Positions 36,658 through 45,339 are shown, counted from the first letter of the stretch. The stretch is DNA of 59,679 nt from FEN-1297 sp046706945 (GCA_046706945.1 JBJKOY010000377.1:1-59679), one strand, 5' to 3'. Program-made: numbers and translations. Notes: generated by a model not told the origin, from the letters alone.

Positions 36658-36835
36658 AATCCCTCCGGAAATTATTTTTCAATATATTGAAATATCATTT
36701 GTTTGGCAATCAAAGAAATTGTTAATTTTACGATAATTGTTTATAATTAAAAATATTATGCTAATAATCAACCTTATAGACATCCCGCCGGAATTAATTA
36801 TCGAGTTATGTTTTTAAAATTGATATCGGTAACAA

Positions 36836-38509
36836 ATGTTTGACCGTTTTATAAATAAGATTTCATTTTTTGCATTGATCTGGTGTTTTTGTTTTGCCGG
36901 AAGTTCCGTGAATTCTTTAACTCAAATGCCCGGAGAAAAACCCGCAGGCCGAATTTATTCCGGAAATTCTCCGGGATCATATATAAACCCGGACCAATAT
37001 AAGATAGATATAATCCATTATCTTCTTAATATCGACCTTAATACGGAAGCAAAAATATTAAAGGGTGACGTAACCGTAACGGGAGTACTGAAGGATAAGA
37101 ACCTCGGAAGCATAGACCTGAATTTTTACGATAATATGAAAATTTCGGAACTCACATTAAACGGAATGCCCGCTACGTACAAAGAAAAAGGCACTTCGTT
37201 GTCGGTGACGCTGAACAAAACCGTCCGTGATACTTTCAGTGTGAGGGTAGTTTACGAAGGCACTCCGCAAAATTTGGGGTATTCGTCTTTCTCGTTCGGC
37301 GAGATCAACGGGCATTCGTGCGTTTATAATTTGAGCGAACCGGATTATGCATCCACCTGGTTCCCGTGCAACGATATACCGAGCGATAAAGCGACTTACG
37401 ATATCAATATAACGAACGATTCGTCGATGGTCTCGGCATCGAACGGGAAATTGATAAGTGTTAGAACCGAAGGCGGAAGGAGGACATATTACTGGAAAAC
37501 GGATTACCCGACATCCACTTATCTGGTCTGCCTTTATTCTTCCGATTACGTTAATTTTTCGGCTGAGTATGTTTCATTGTCGAAAGCAGATACTATGCCG
37601 GTTGAATATTATGTCTTTCCGCGTCAGCTTGAAGAAGCGAAAACCGATTTCCGGGAAATCCCGGATATGATCCGCTTCTTCGCCGGGAAGTTCGGCGAAT
37701 ATCCGTTTATAAAGGAAAAGTACGGGGTTGCCGAATTCCTTTGGCCGATGGGTGCTATGGAAACTCAGACTTTAATAGGTATAGGCGCCAATTTTATCAG
37801 CGGAAGGCAGTTCTTCAACGATATCCTTGTGCACGAGCTGGCTCATCACTGGTTCGGCGATGCCGTGGGTCCCGAAACGTGGAAAGATATTTGGCTTAAC
37901 GAGGGCTTCGCTTCCTACTGCGAGGCTCTTTACGCCGAATCTAAAAACGGTCCGGCCGCCCTGCAATCGCATATGATGGATAAATTTAACGAAAATTTCA
38001 GAGGCACGCTCTACAATCCGAAAGACCTCTTCGGTTCTACCGTATACGATAAAGGAGCCTGGGTTCTGCACATGCTGAGGCACTACGTCGGAGATTCGGT
38101 ATTCTTTTCAATTCTGAGGAAATACTACAATACTTATAAATACGGAAGCGCCGATACGAAGGATTTTGAAAATATCTGCGAAGAGGTAAGCGGAAAGGAT
38201 CTCGGCTGGTTCTTCGATCAATGGGTATATAAAGGTACCGGCATAATTAAATTGAATTACACCTGGGAAGCCGAAAAAGCAGGCGGAGCATACAGACTGA
38301 ATATTAAAATAGACCAGGTACAAGAAGGCTGGGATGTTTACAAGTTCCCGCTTGATATCGATATCAAATATGAAAACAGGACAGATACCTTAAAAACCTT
38401 TTTCATAGATAAACGTCAAACAAAGTTGGAAATAGCGGTGCCGGGAAAACCGGTCGGCATAAAACCGGACCCGGATAACTGGCTGCTCGCGTCAATTCCC
38501 GGGGAATAA
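36836..38509 (+). CDS. M1-family zinc aminopeptidase, secreted
   Basis: A 557-aa M1 peptidase with an N-terminal signal-like hydrophobic stretch (about 10-27) and no C-terminal domain, so it is short compared with aminopeptidase N. The zinc motif is HELAHHWFGD (first His near 333) with the downstream glutamate in NEGFASY (about 355). The substrate-exopeptidase motif is GAMET rather than GAMEN, a common variant. It likely removes N-terminal residues from peptides in the periplasm. It is transcribed separately from lpxH downstream. Confidence 0.92.
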   Translation: MFDRFINKISFFALIWCFCFAGSSVNSLTQMPGEKPAGRIYSGNSPGSYINPDQYKIDIIHYLLNIDLNTEAKILKGDVTVTGVLKDKNLGSIDLNFYDNMKISELTLNGMPATYKEKGTSLSVTLNKTVRDTFSVRVVYEGTPQNLGYSSFSFGEINGHSCVYNLSEPDYASTWFPCNDIPSDKATYDINITNDSSMVSASNGKLISVRTEGGRRTYYWKTDYPTSTYLVCLYSSDYVNFSAEYVSLSKADTMPVEYYVFPRQLEEAKTDFREIPDMIRFFAGKFGEYPFIKEKYGVAEFLWPMGAMETQTLIGIGANFISGRQFFNDILVHELAHHWFGDAVGPETWKDIWLNEGFASYCEALYAESKNGPAALQSHMMDKFNENFRGTLYNPKDLFGSTVYDKGAWVLHMLRHYVGDSVFFSILRKYYNTYKYGSADTKDFENICEEVSGKDLGWFFDQWVYKGTGIIKLNYTWEAEKAGGAYRLNIKIDQVQEGWDVYKFPLDIDIKYENRTDTLKTFFIDKRQTKLEIAVPGKPVGIKPDPDNWLLASIPGE

Positions 38510-38519
38510 ACCGGTGGTG

Positions 38520-38541
38520 AAAATGTACGTACATTTTTTTT
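38520..38541 (+). terminator. Weak terminator-like palindrome
   Basis: AAAATGTACGTACATTTT with a following T-run lies 11 nt after the M1 peptidase stop. It has no proper loop and low GC, so its activity is uncertain. Confidence 0.3.
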
Positions 38542-38590
38542 AACTCTGTTATTATTTAAATTATAACTTTTAATAAATTTAAATTATTCG

Positions 38591-39316
38591 GTGAACGACT
38601 CTTATCTCTTTATATCCGATATACATTTGGGACTTAAATCGAAAATTATCGAGAACAGGAAAGAAAGACTTCTTGTCAATTTCCTCAAGTTTGCAAATGA
38701 CAATGCAAAGGAACTTTTTATCGTCGGAGACCTATTCGATTATTGGTTCGAGTACAGGAAAGTCTACCAGAAGGGCTTTTTCAGGACGTTTACCGCGCTT
38801 CAGGACTTGACGGAAAAAGGCATAAAACTTCATTACCTGATCGGTAACCACGATTTTATGCACAACAATTTTTTCCGGGATGAGATCGGCGCGATTATGT
38901 ACGAAAAGCCGGTGCAGTGCCTGCTTGAAGGGAAGAAGTTTTTTATCGGGCACGGCGACGGCCTTGTAAAGAACGATATAGGCTACAATATATTGAAGAA
39001 AGTTTTAAGGAATAAGGCGCTTCAGCAATTATATTCATGGATTCATCCGGATATCGGCGTGAGAATAGCAAGCTCAACAAGCAAATCGAGCAGGGAATAT
39101 ACTTCCGGTAAGAATTACGGAGAGGAAGACGGGTTGTTCGATGCAGCGAAGGATAAAATAGACGAAGGATACGATTATGTCCTGTTCGGCCATCTTCATA
39201 AAAGATGTTATCTTAAATACAAACAGGGTTTGTATATTAATCTCGGCTCGTGGCTCGACGCGCCATGTTACGGTAAATTTAAAGACGACAAATTCGAAAT
39301 AGTGGACTGGAATTAA
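38591..39316 (+). CDS. lpxH: UDP-2,3-diacylglucosamine diphosphatase-type phosphoesterase
   Basis: A 241-aa calcineurin-like metallophosphoesterase with all metal motifs: ISDIHLG, VGDLFDYW, IGNHDF, FIGHGD and FGHLHKR. Length and motif spacing fit LpxH, which cleaves UDP-2,3-diacylglucosamine to lipid X in lipid A synthesis at the inner membrane. It starts with GTG at 38591; no ATG is better. The penicillin-binding protein gene begins 1 nt after its stop, so the two envelope genes form an operon. Other phosphoesterases of this family remain possible. Confidence 0.85.
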   Translation: MNDSYLFISDIHLGLKSKIIENRKERLLVNFLKFANDNAKELFIVGDLFDYWFEYRKVYQKGFFRTFTALQDLTEKGIKLHYLIGNHDFMHNNFFRDEIGAIMYEKPVQCLLEGKKFFIGHGDGLVKNDIGYNILKKVLRNKALQQLYSWIHPDIGVRIASSTSKSSREYTSGKNYGEEDGLFDAAKDKIDEGYDYVLFGHLHKRCYLKYKQGLYINLGSWLDAPCYGKFKDDKFEIVDWN

Positions 39317-39317
39317 A

Positions 39318-41597
39318 ATGGCCAAAAAAAGTAATTCTAATACTGATTACGATAAATATTTTTTCGATTCAAAAGCTAGGAATAAAAAATCGGGCAGGAC
39401 CGCGGACAATAATTATAAAAAGAAGCTGATAATCTGGGGTGTTGTTTTTGTTCTATGCGCGGCATATTTCGTATTCATAATAAGCGGCCTTCCCTCGCTC
39501 GAAGAACTGGAAAATCCAAAGCCGCAACTTGCAAGCAAGGTATACACGGCGGACGGCGAGCTGCTCGGCACCATCTCCATCCAGAACAGGATCGAGACTA
39601 AACTAGACAGCCTGCCCCCTTATATGGCGCAGGCATTGATCTCTACCGAGGACAGGAAATTCTATACGCATTGGGGAGTGGACATCAACAGGTTCATTAA
39701 GGCGATGATTAAGAATATTTTCACCTTTTCACACCAGGGCGCCAGCACCATTACCCAGCAGCTTGCGAAGAACCTTTACCACTTCAAAGTGAAGGACGAG
39801 AACATATTCCAGACGATAACGAGGAAAATACGCGAGTGGATTACTGCCGTACAGATAGAAAAGAACTTTACCAAAAAAGAAATCCTGCAGATGTACCTGA
39901 ACGTGTCTTATTTCGGCAGGGGCGCGTACGGTATAGAATCGGCGGCGAGGATTTATTTCGGGAAGAAGGGAAAAGATCTCACACTGCCGGAGTGCGCTAT
40001 GTTCGTGGCGATGCTCAGATCGCCCGTTTATTACGACCCGGTAAGACATCCCGAGCATGCTATTGACAGGCGCAATCTTGTAATGTATAATATGGTTACA
40101 AACCACATGCTCCGAAGGGCCGAGTACGAAAAGCTCAAAAGCGAGCCGATAGATCTGGCTTCGGATAAGATAAACGGGAACCCTACCATTGCGCCTTATT
40201 TCATGGAATACGTTAGGCAGCAGATGATTGCCTACGCGGATCAGTTCGGGTTCGATCTTTACCGAGACGGACTGAATATCTATACTTCGCTTAATTCCAA
40301 AATGCAGCTTATAGCCAACAAGGTTACCGCGGAACATTTAAAGGAATACCAGCAGCTTTTCGATAAACGCTGGAACTGGAAAGAACACGCCGATTTGCTT
40401 AAGAATATCGTAGACCGTGCCATTAAGGACAGCAAGTTATATAACCTTGCGCATACCAAGGAAGCGAAAGCGGCGGCATACAACGATCTCAAGTACGATT
40501 CGAAATTCATCGACTCGGTGAAAAAAGCCGTTACGACCATACAGGTCGGGTTTGTTGTAATAAACCCGGACAACGGGCAAATCAAAGCAATGGTAGGAGG
40601 CGAAAACCAGAATTTCGGAAGGGGATTGAACCATGCAGTAAATATAAGGAGACAGCCTGGCAGCGCGTTTAAGCCTTTTACATATACCGTGGCAATAGAC
40701 AACGGTTATTTCCCGGCGTACACAATTTTGAATCAGAAATTTAATTACAACGGCTGGTCGCCGGATAATTTTGAGGACGATTACGGCGGTTACATGACGA
40801 TGCGGAATGCGCTGGCATACTCCATCAACGTGGTTGCGGGCAGATTAACGATAGGCAGCATCGCACCGCCCAAACAGGTAGTGGCTTATGCTCACAGGAT
40901 GGGCATCGAATCGCCGCTTGATCCATATCCTTCTATTGCGCTGGGTACGTCGGGAGTTTCTCCCCTGGAACTTACTTCGGCGTACGGCACGTTTGCCGAC
41001 AGCGGCATCCACGTCTCGCCGATATCTATTTTAAAAATTGAAGACAAGAACGGAATATTGATCCACAAATTCGTACCGTCATATACTGAGGCAATTTCTC
41101 CGCAGACGGCTTCCATAATGGTAAGTATGCTTGAGGACGTCATTAACTACGGGACAGGTGCAGGAATTAGAAGATACTTCCAGTATCCTGCGGCCGGTAA
41201 GACGGGCACCACGCAGAATTTTTCGGACGCATGGTTTGTCGGCTTTACCCCCCAGCTTGTAGCCGGCGCATGGGTAGGTTTCGACGACCACAGGATTAAG
41301 TTTACGAGCTCCTACGGGCAGGGAGCGAGGGCTGCCGCGCCGATCTGGGGCAGATTTATGGAAGGGGCGTACAAGGAGCTGAATCTACCGGTAAAATACT
41401 TCCAGCTTGCGTCCGGGGTTGACACGGTTTCATTCTGCAAGACAACGATGGAGATGGGAGATACGAAGCTGGCGACGCCTTATTGTCCTCAGGTTGTCCG
41501 TGATATAATTAATATGAAAAACCTTCCGCCCAAGTGCGAAATACACAACAGCACGAACATTAAGAAGGAAGATAGGAAGGGTGACTCAGGCTGGTAA
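39318..41597 (+). CDS. Class A penicillin-binding protein (transglycosylase/transpeptidase)
   Basis: A 759-aa bifunctional PBP1A-type enzyme. One membrane helix (about 35-55) is followed by a GT51 transglycosylase (catalytic Glu in ALISTEDRKFY, near 111; GASTITQQLAKNL) and a transpeptidase with SxxK (GSAFKPF, Ser about 447), SxN (YSIN) and KTG (GKTGTTQ, about 628). It polymerises and cross-links peptidoglycan in the periplasm. Coupled to lpxH with a 1-nt gap. The tail after 730 is polar and short. Confidence 0.95.
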   Translation: MAKKSNSNTDYDKYFFDSKARNKKSGRTADNNYKKKLIIWGVVFVLCAAYFVFIISGLPSLEELENPKPQLASKVYTADGELLGTISIQNRIETKLDSLPPYMAQALISTEDRKFYTHWGVDINRFIKAMIKNIFTFSHQGASTITQQLAKNLYHFKVKDENIFQTITRKIREWITAVQIEKNFTKKEILQMYLNVSYFGRGAYGIESAARIYFGKKGKDLTLPECAMFVAMLRSPVYYDPVRHPEHAIDRRNLVMYNMVTNHMLRRAEYEKLKSEPIDLASDKINGNPTIAPYFMEYVRQQMIAYADQFGFDLYRDGLNIYTSLNSKMQLIANKVTAEHLKEYQQLFDKRWNWKEHADLLKNIVDRAIKDSKLYNLAHTKEAKAAAYNDLKYDSKFIDSVKKAVTTIQVGFVVINPDNGQIKAMVGGENQNFGRGLNHAVNIRRQPGSAFKPFTYTVAIDNGYFPAYTILNQKFNYNGWSPDNFEDDYGGYMTMRNALAYSINVVAGRLTIGSIAPPKQVVAYAHRMGIESPLDPYPSIALGTSGVSPLELTSAYGTFADSGIHVSPISILKIEDKNGILIHKFVPSYTEAISPQTASIMVSMLEDVINYGTGAGIRRYFQYPAAGKTGTTQNFSDAWFVGFTPQLVAGAWVGFDDHRIKFTSSYGQGARAAAPIWGRFMEGAYKELNLPVKYFQLASGVDTVSFCKTTMEMGDTKLATPYCPQVVRDIINMKNLPPKCEIHNSTNIKKEDRKGDSGW

Positions 41598-41773
41598 AAA
41601 AATTTATAAAAAGACTAACTTCATTAGAAAATATAATGTTATATATGTAAATTTGGATCGCGTATTTCTAGTTAATAATTATAAACGGTTTTTTAGAAAA
41701 AATTAACCGCAAAGGTCGCGAAGAAATAGTTGAAATTTTGTAATCTTGCAATTTGTAATCTTGCAATTATAAA

Positions 41774-41898
41774 GCCCGGATGGTGGAATCCCGCTGCGTA
41801 AACTCCGCGGGACTGGTTGGTAGACACGCTAGGTACGAAAATAAAAGAGTGGTTACAACAATTTTGTAATTTGTAATTTTGTAATTTGCAATTATAAA
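41774..41898 (+). repeat. Tandem unit 1: tRNA-Leu 5' part with D-loop insert
   Basis: A 125-bp unit. Bases 41774-41789 equal tRNA-Leu nt 1-16, then a 28-nt insert with CCCGC/GCGGG arms (41790-41817), then 41818-41834 equal tRNA-Leu nt 17-33, ending one base short of the anticodon. A 64-nt AT-rich tail with TTTGTAAT-type words leads into the next unit. It cannot form a working tRNA. Confidence 0.9.
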
Positions 41899-42023
41899 GC
41901 CCGGATGGTGGAATCCCGCTGCGTAAACTCCGCGGGACAGGTTGGTAGACACGCTAGGTACGAAAATAAAAGAGTGGTTACAACAATTTTGTAATTTGTA
42001 ATTTTGTAATTTGCAATTATAAA
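41899..42023 (+). repeat. Tandem unit 2: tRNA-Leu 5' part with D-loop insert
   Basis: An exact-length copy of unit 1 with one base change (t at 41814 is a at 41939). Insert at 41915-41942. The intact tRNA-Leu begins at the next base, in the same phase, so the array period is exactly 125 bp. Confidence 0.9.
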
Positions 42024-42107
42024 GCCCGGATGGTGGAATTGGTAGACACGCTAGGTTCAGGGTCTAGTGAGGGTTCCCTCATGCAGGTTCGAGTCCTGTT
42101 CCGGGCA
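42024..42107 (+). tRNA. tRNA-Leu (anticodon CAG)
   Basis: An 84-nt class II tRNA. The acceptor GCCCGGA pairs with TCCGGGC (discriminator A at 42107). It has a D-arm with TGGTAGAC, anticodon stem CTAGG/TCTAG, loop TTCAGGG (anticodon CAG, reads CUG), a variable arm GAGGG/CCCTC and T-arm CAGG-TTCGAGT-CCTG. CCA is not encoded. Its first 33 nt are copied in the two units upstream. Confidence 0.95.
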
Positions 42108-42160
42108 CAGCATCCTTCCTTTAAGTAATAAATTCACTAAACCTATACAGGGGAGAAAGT

Positions 42161-42394
42161 ATGTATACGGTTTACGCTATAAAGAGTATATGTAGGAAAT
42201 ATATATATGTCGGGCTAACCGGAAATCTAGAAGAAAGATTGAATACTCATAATAGCGGCACAAATAAAACAACGAAACCTTACAGACCATTCAAATTAAT
42301 TTTCACTAAAGAATGTCTTACAAGAATTGAGGCAAGAAGACAAGAAAAATATTACAAATCAGGCATAGGAAAGGAATTATTAAAAAAATTGTAA
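42161..42394 (+). CDS. Small single-domain GIY-YIG nuclease
   Basis: A 77-aa protein that is just a GIY-YIG domain: YTVYAIKS at the start, YIYVGLTGNLEERL (the YIG part and the conserved arginine), and a metal-binding glutamate in LTRIEARRQEKYY. Such stand-alone domains (UPF0213/YhbQ-like) are common; some relatives are homing endonucleases, and most have no known job. GGGGAGA precedes the ATG. It lies 53 bp after tRNA-Leu and just before a degenerate tRNA-Leu-like copy, which suggests a mobile cassette tied to the tRNA. DNA cleavage is not shown. Confidence 0.85.
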   Translation: MYTVYAIKSICRKYIYVGLTGNLEERLNTHNSGTNKTTKPYRPFKLIFTKECLTRIEARRQEKYYKSGIGKELLKKL

Positions 42395-42402
42395 TATAAA
42401 AA

Positions 42403-42502
42403 ACAGATGTTGGAATACAGCTCCGAATGCGCCGTGGGACAGGTTAATAGACACGCTAGGTTCTGAGTCTAATCACTCAAAGCGGGATTCAGACCTGTCT
42501 GT
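42403..42502 (+). pseudogene. Degenerate tRNA-Leu-like copy with D-loop insert
   Basis: About 100 nt aligned by eye to the tRNA-Leu: TGGAAT, a roughly 29-nt insert ending GTGGGACAGGTT as in units 1 and 2, then AGACACGCTAGGTT, a drifted anticodon loop (CTG in place of CAG), and a T-arm-like CGGGATTCAGACCTG. End arms ACAGA/TCTGT can still pair. It looks like an old full-length copy that took the same type of insert. Boundaries are approximate. Confidence 0.65.
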
Positions 42503-43085
42503 CGTCGAGTAGATTCCTCCGAAGTTCCGAAGGTATCACTTTTGGGGAGTCCCTTCGGTAGAGTATTAAATCGGTCAAAAGAACTTATCCTGACTTAAAT
42601 AAGTTATATAAGTTGACTGCTTATATTAATAACCGTCTAAAAACTGCTGAAAATAAATTATTTGTGGGACTTTGTGTTTCCTTTGTGAGACTTTGTGACC
42701 GGTTTTTTGTTTCACAAAGTCTCACTAAGTTTTTCACAAGTAGTACAAAGTGTAGTATAAAAGCAATTATATATAACTCCCATATCTAGTAAATTATTAA
42801 AAAACGCAAGCGGTCAACTTGTGTAAGTTAATTAAACTAACCTCGGGACGAAAAATCATTTTATAATAACTTGACATTGAAAATTTACAATCTTATAATT
42901 GACCGGTATTTTCAAGGATTGATGATTTAATTCCGATTAAATTATGCGGCAAACCGATGTATAAAAAGGGAAAATCGACAAACAACATTTTTAACAAAAG
43001 ATACTATTCGGACTATTTATTAGAATTGAAACAATAAATTTAACGTAAATATTTTTTTGTGTTCTTTACAGGTGAGGAGGATATT
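42503..43085. other. AT-rich intergenic region with repeats
   Basis: About 580 bp after the tRNA-like copy. It contains a long inverted repeat at 42681-42729 and nearby direct copies of TTTGTG-type words, then AT-rich sequence leading to a GGAGG site before the ATG at 43086. No ORF or known RNA is seen. Confidence 0.45.
42681..42729. repeat. Long inverted repeat of CTTTGTGAGA words
   Basis: CTTTGTGAGACTTTGTGA (42681-42698) and its complement TCACAAAGTCTCACTAAG (42712-42729) match at 17 of 18 positions over a 13-nt loop. Related direct words extend from about 42661 to 42755. It could form a strong hairpin. Confidence 0.75.
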
Positions 43086-43484
43086 ATGGCAAAGTTAACC
43101 CAGGAAATGAAAGACATGGTCGCTTCGCAGCAGTGCTTTATCGGTACTGTAAACGCCGACGGCACACCCAACGTGGCCCCTAAACGTTCCACCCGCGTAC
43201 TTTCCGACGAATCGCTTATTTTTACGGAAGGAACCGGCGGCGCTACATACGCCAATATTAAAAGAAACCCGACGGTCTCGGTCGCAGTTGTTAACCGCGA
43301 TATTGTGGACGGTTACAGGTTCATAGGCCGGGCTTCGATGCTTGAAAGCGGGGAATTATATGATGCCGCCGCGGAAACCTCCGCCAAACTGGGAAGACCT
43401 AAACCATTCGGGGTGGCGGTTATCAATATTACCGAAATACAGTCGCTCAAACCAGGTCCGAATGCAGGCAAAAAAATTGCTTGA
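43086..43484 (+). CDS. Pyridoxamine 5'-phosphate oxidase-like FMN-binding protein
   Basis: A 132-aa split-barrel flavin-binding protein with the typical N-terminal pattern QCFIGTVNADGTPNVAPKR and later SVAVVNRDIVDGYRFIGRA. Members of this broad family bind FMN, F420 or haem and reduce varied small molecules; pyridoxamine oxidase proper is longer. The start is ATG at 43086 with GGAGG just upstream. A GTG at 43059 is too far from that site and adds unrelated residues. Confidence 0.85.
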   Translation: MAKLTQEMKDMVASQQCFIGTVNADGTPNVAPKRSTRVLSDESLIFTEGTGGATYANIKRNPTVSVAVVNRDIVDGYRFIGRASMLESGELYDAAAETSAKLGRPKPFGVAVINITEIQSLKPGPNAGKKIA

Positions 43485-43588
43485 TGTTTAAGCTAAAATA
43501 AAATTAAGTAGCTGCCCTTGCAGAAAACTGCGGGAGCATATTAAAAATTTTATTCTTCGTTTTTATATGCTTGCCGTATTTCCCCGGA

Positions 43589-43966
43589 TTACGCCGGCTG
43601 CCACAGTTCTATCTTTTTCCCTTCGGGATCCACAACCCAGGCAAAACGTCCGTACTCGTAATCTTCAATATTCCCGGTACTGCCAATTCCTTTCGCCTTT
43701 AATTCTTCCAGCAGTTCTTCAAGATTATCTACTATATAGTTGATCATAAAGTCCTGCCGGCCCGGTTCAAAATATTTTGTGTCCCTGTCAAATATAGACC
43801 AGACGGTCCTTCTTTCGGTTTTTGCGTCTTCGTAATCTCTCCATTTGAAAGAAGCCGAGCCTTCCCGTTCAATCCGGATCCCCAAGTTTTCGGAGTACCA
43901 TTTATTAAGGTCCCCGGGGTTTTGAGATTTAAAAAATATACCGCCGATCCCGGTTACTTTTCCCAT
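43589..43966 (-). CDS. VOC-superfamily (glyoxalase/dioxygenase-like) protein
   Basis: A 125-aa vicinal-oxygen-chelate protein: the N-terminal strand-helix GGIFFKSQNPGDLNKWYSEN and the C-terminal signature WVVDPEGKKIELWQP. The ending E in IELW is the usual metal ligand. Members include glyoxalase I and fosfomycin-resistance proteins; the substrate here cannot be told. GGAGG precedes the ATG. Confidence 0.85.
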   Translation of the reverse strand: MGKVTGIGGIFFKSQNPGDLNKWYSENLGIRIEREGSASFKWRDYEDAKTERRTVWSIFDRDTKYFEPGRQDFMINYIVDNLEELLEELKAKGIGSTGNIEDYEYGRFAWVVDPEGKKIELWQPA

Positions 43967-44181
43967 ATCAACCTCCTGTTAAAACTTTGCCGTAAATTTA
44001 TACATAAATCCAATTTACCGCTTATCAATTAATATTTGACAGTTAAATATCTATTAGATAAGTTTTTTACTATAATTACGGAATAATTCCGACAATTTTT
44101 GATTTTAACGTACTCTTAAAAAATCTCGCCGGAAATCAGGTAACGCATAAAATTATTTTTTATAACTTTTAGAAGATAAAA

Positions 44182-45282
44182 ATGAACGGTACAAGTACGA
44201 ATACCGATCAAAAATTTACCAGGGTCCTGCAGGACGACTTTAGAAACATAAGCTTCAAACGGGATGTCAAGCGCGAATTTAGGGAGCTGAGAAATTTTTA
44301 TCTGACCGAAGAACAGAACAAGCGTCTTATGGGGATGAATATCATCCGGAAAACCTTCCATATTATTTTATGGATGCTGAAAAGTATGTTCCTGCACCTC
44401 ACGCCCATCAGGAGGATTTTAACTGTACTGGGACTTATTGTTATTATCTTCGGCAGCGGCATTTTCGTGAATGACAACCGCGCGAACGTCAACAATACCG
44501 GACTTGTCGGCGGTTCTCTTATATTTATAGTTTTAATGTTCGAATTAAAAGATAAGCTTCTTGCCAAGGATGAGCTTGAAGCGGGAAGGAAAGTTCAGCG
44601 CGCTCTTATGCCGGAGAAAAGTCCGAAGGTGGAAGGCTGGTCGGTCTGGCTGTATACAAGGCCCGCAAACGAGGTGGGAGGGGATCTAGTGGATTATCTT
44701 AAAATAAACGACGAACGAATAGGCATCGTAATTGCCGATGTTGCCGGGAAAGGTCTGCACGCGGCGCTGCTAATGGCTAAACTGCAGGCGACGATCAGGG
44801 CACTGGCCGCGGATTATCCGTCTCTATCCGTACTATGCACCAAAATAAATTCAATATTCTACCGCGACAGCCTGTCAAATATCTTCGCCTCTATGATCTA
44901 CCTGGAAATAAAACCCGGCGATTCCGAGATACGATTCGTAAACGGCGGACACCTGCCGCCGATATTAATAGGTAAAGACGGGATCAACGAGATCTCGAAA
45001 AGCAATCCCGCGATAGGTCTGACTAATAATTTTAACTTTAACGAAGATGTGAGAAATATGGAAAGCGGCGATATTTTGGTCGCTTATTCCGACGGAATTA
45101 CGGAAGCCCGCAACGAGTACGGGCAGTTTTTTGAAAAGGAAAGGTTTATAAGATTATTGTCAAACATAAAAAATTATAAATTTGAACATTTCGGCGAAGC
45201 CATAGTAAACTCAGTAGACATGTTCGTCGGGGACAACCCGATGTACGACGATCTGTCTCTTATAATCATCAAGAAAGATTGA
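44182..45282 (+). CDS. Membrane PP2C-type phosphatase (SpoIIE/RsbU domain)
   Basis: A 366-aa protein with two membrane helices near 72-115 and a C-terminal SpoIIE/PP2C phosphatase (about 130-365): linker DELEAGRKVQRALMP, then EVGGDLVDYL and IADVAGKGLHAALLMAK with the metal aspartates, FVNGGHLPPI, and YSDGITEARNEYGQFF. RsbU-like phosphatases dephosphorylate anti-sigma antagonists and thereby switch on stress or envelope responses. No partner STAS or kinase protein lies next to it. It is followed by a hexamer-repeat stretch and the convergent amidase. Confidence 0.9.
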   Translation: MNGTSTNTDQKFTRVLQDDFRNISFKRDVKREFRELRNFYLTEEQNKRLMGMNIIRKTFHIILWMLKSMFLHLTPIRRILTVLGLIVIIFGSGIFVNDNRANVNNTGLVGGSLIFIVLMFELKDKLLAKDELEAGRKVQRALMPEKSPKVEGWSVWLYTRPANEVGGDLVDYLKINDERIGIVIADVAGKGLHAALLMAKLQATIRALAADYPSLSVLCTKINSIFYRDSLSNIFASMIYLEIKPGDSEIRFVNGGHLPPILIGKDGINEISKSNPAIGLTNNFNFNEDVRNMESGDILVAYSDGITEARNEYGQFFEKERFIRLLSNIKNYKFEHFGEAIVNSVDMFVGDNPMYDDLSLIIIKKD

Positions 45283-45315
45283 TAATTTTAATCTCTACCG
45301 GAACTTACACATAAT

Positions 45316-45339
45316 CTTGAACCTGAACTTAAACTTAAT
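45316..45339 (-). repeat. Diverged hexamer array (TTCAAG/TTCAGG/TTTAAG type)
   Basis: Four hexamers CTTGAA, CCTGAA, CTTAAA and CTTAAT read on the plus strand. On the minus strand they are TTCAAG-like words as at 1194 and 26464. It lies between the convergent SpoIIE and amidase genes. Confidence 0.55.

Noticed and set aside
36836..38509. T9SS cargo protein
   Set aside because: The M1 peptidase ends within its catalytic/linker region and shows no C-terminal sorting domain of the T9SS type.
41790..41817. Intron in tRNA-Leu
   Set aside because: Bacterial group I introns lie in the anticodon loop and are over 200 nt. This insert is 28 nt, in the D-loop, and the units lack the 3' half of the tRNA.
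41774..42023. CRISPR-like or simple satellite array
   Set aside because: Only two contiguous 125-bp units with no variable spacers, and each contains clear tRNA-Leu sequence. No cas gene is in the window.
42024..42107. tRNA attachment site of an integrative element
   Set aside because: Integrases usually use and duplicate the 3' end of a tRNA. Here the 5' part is copied, and no integrase gene is present.
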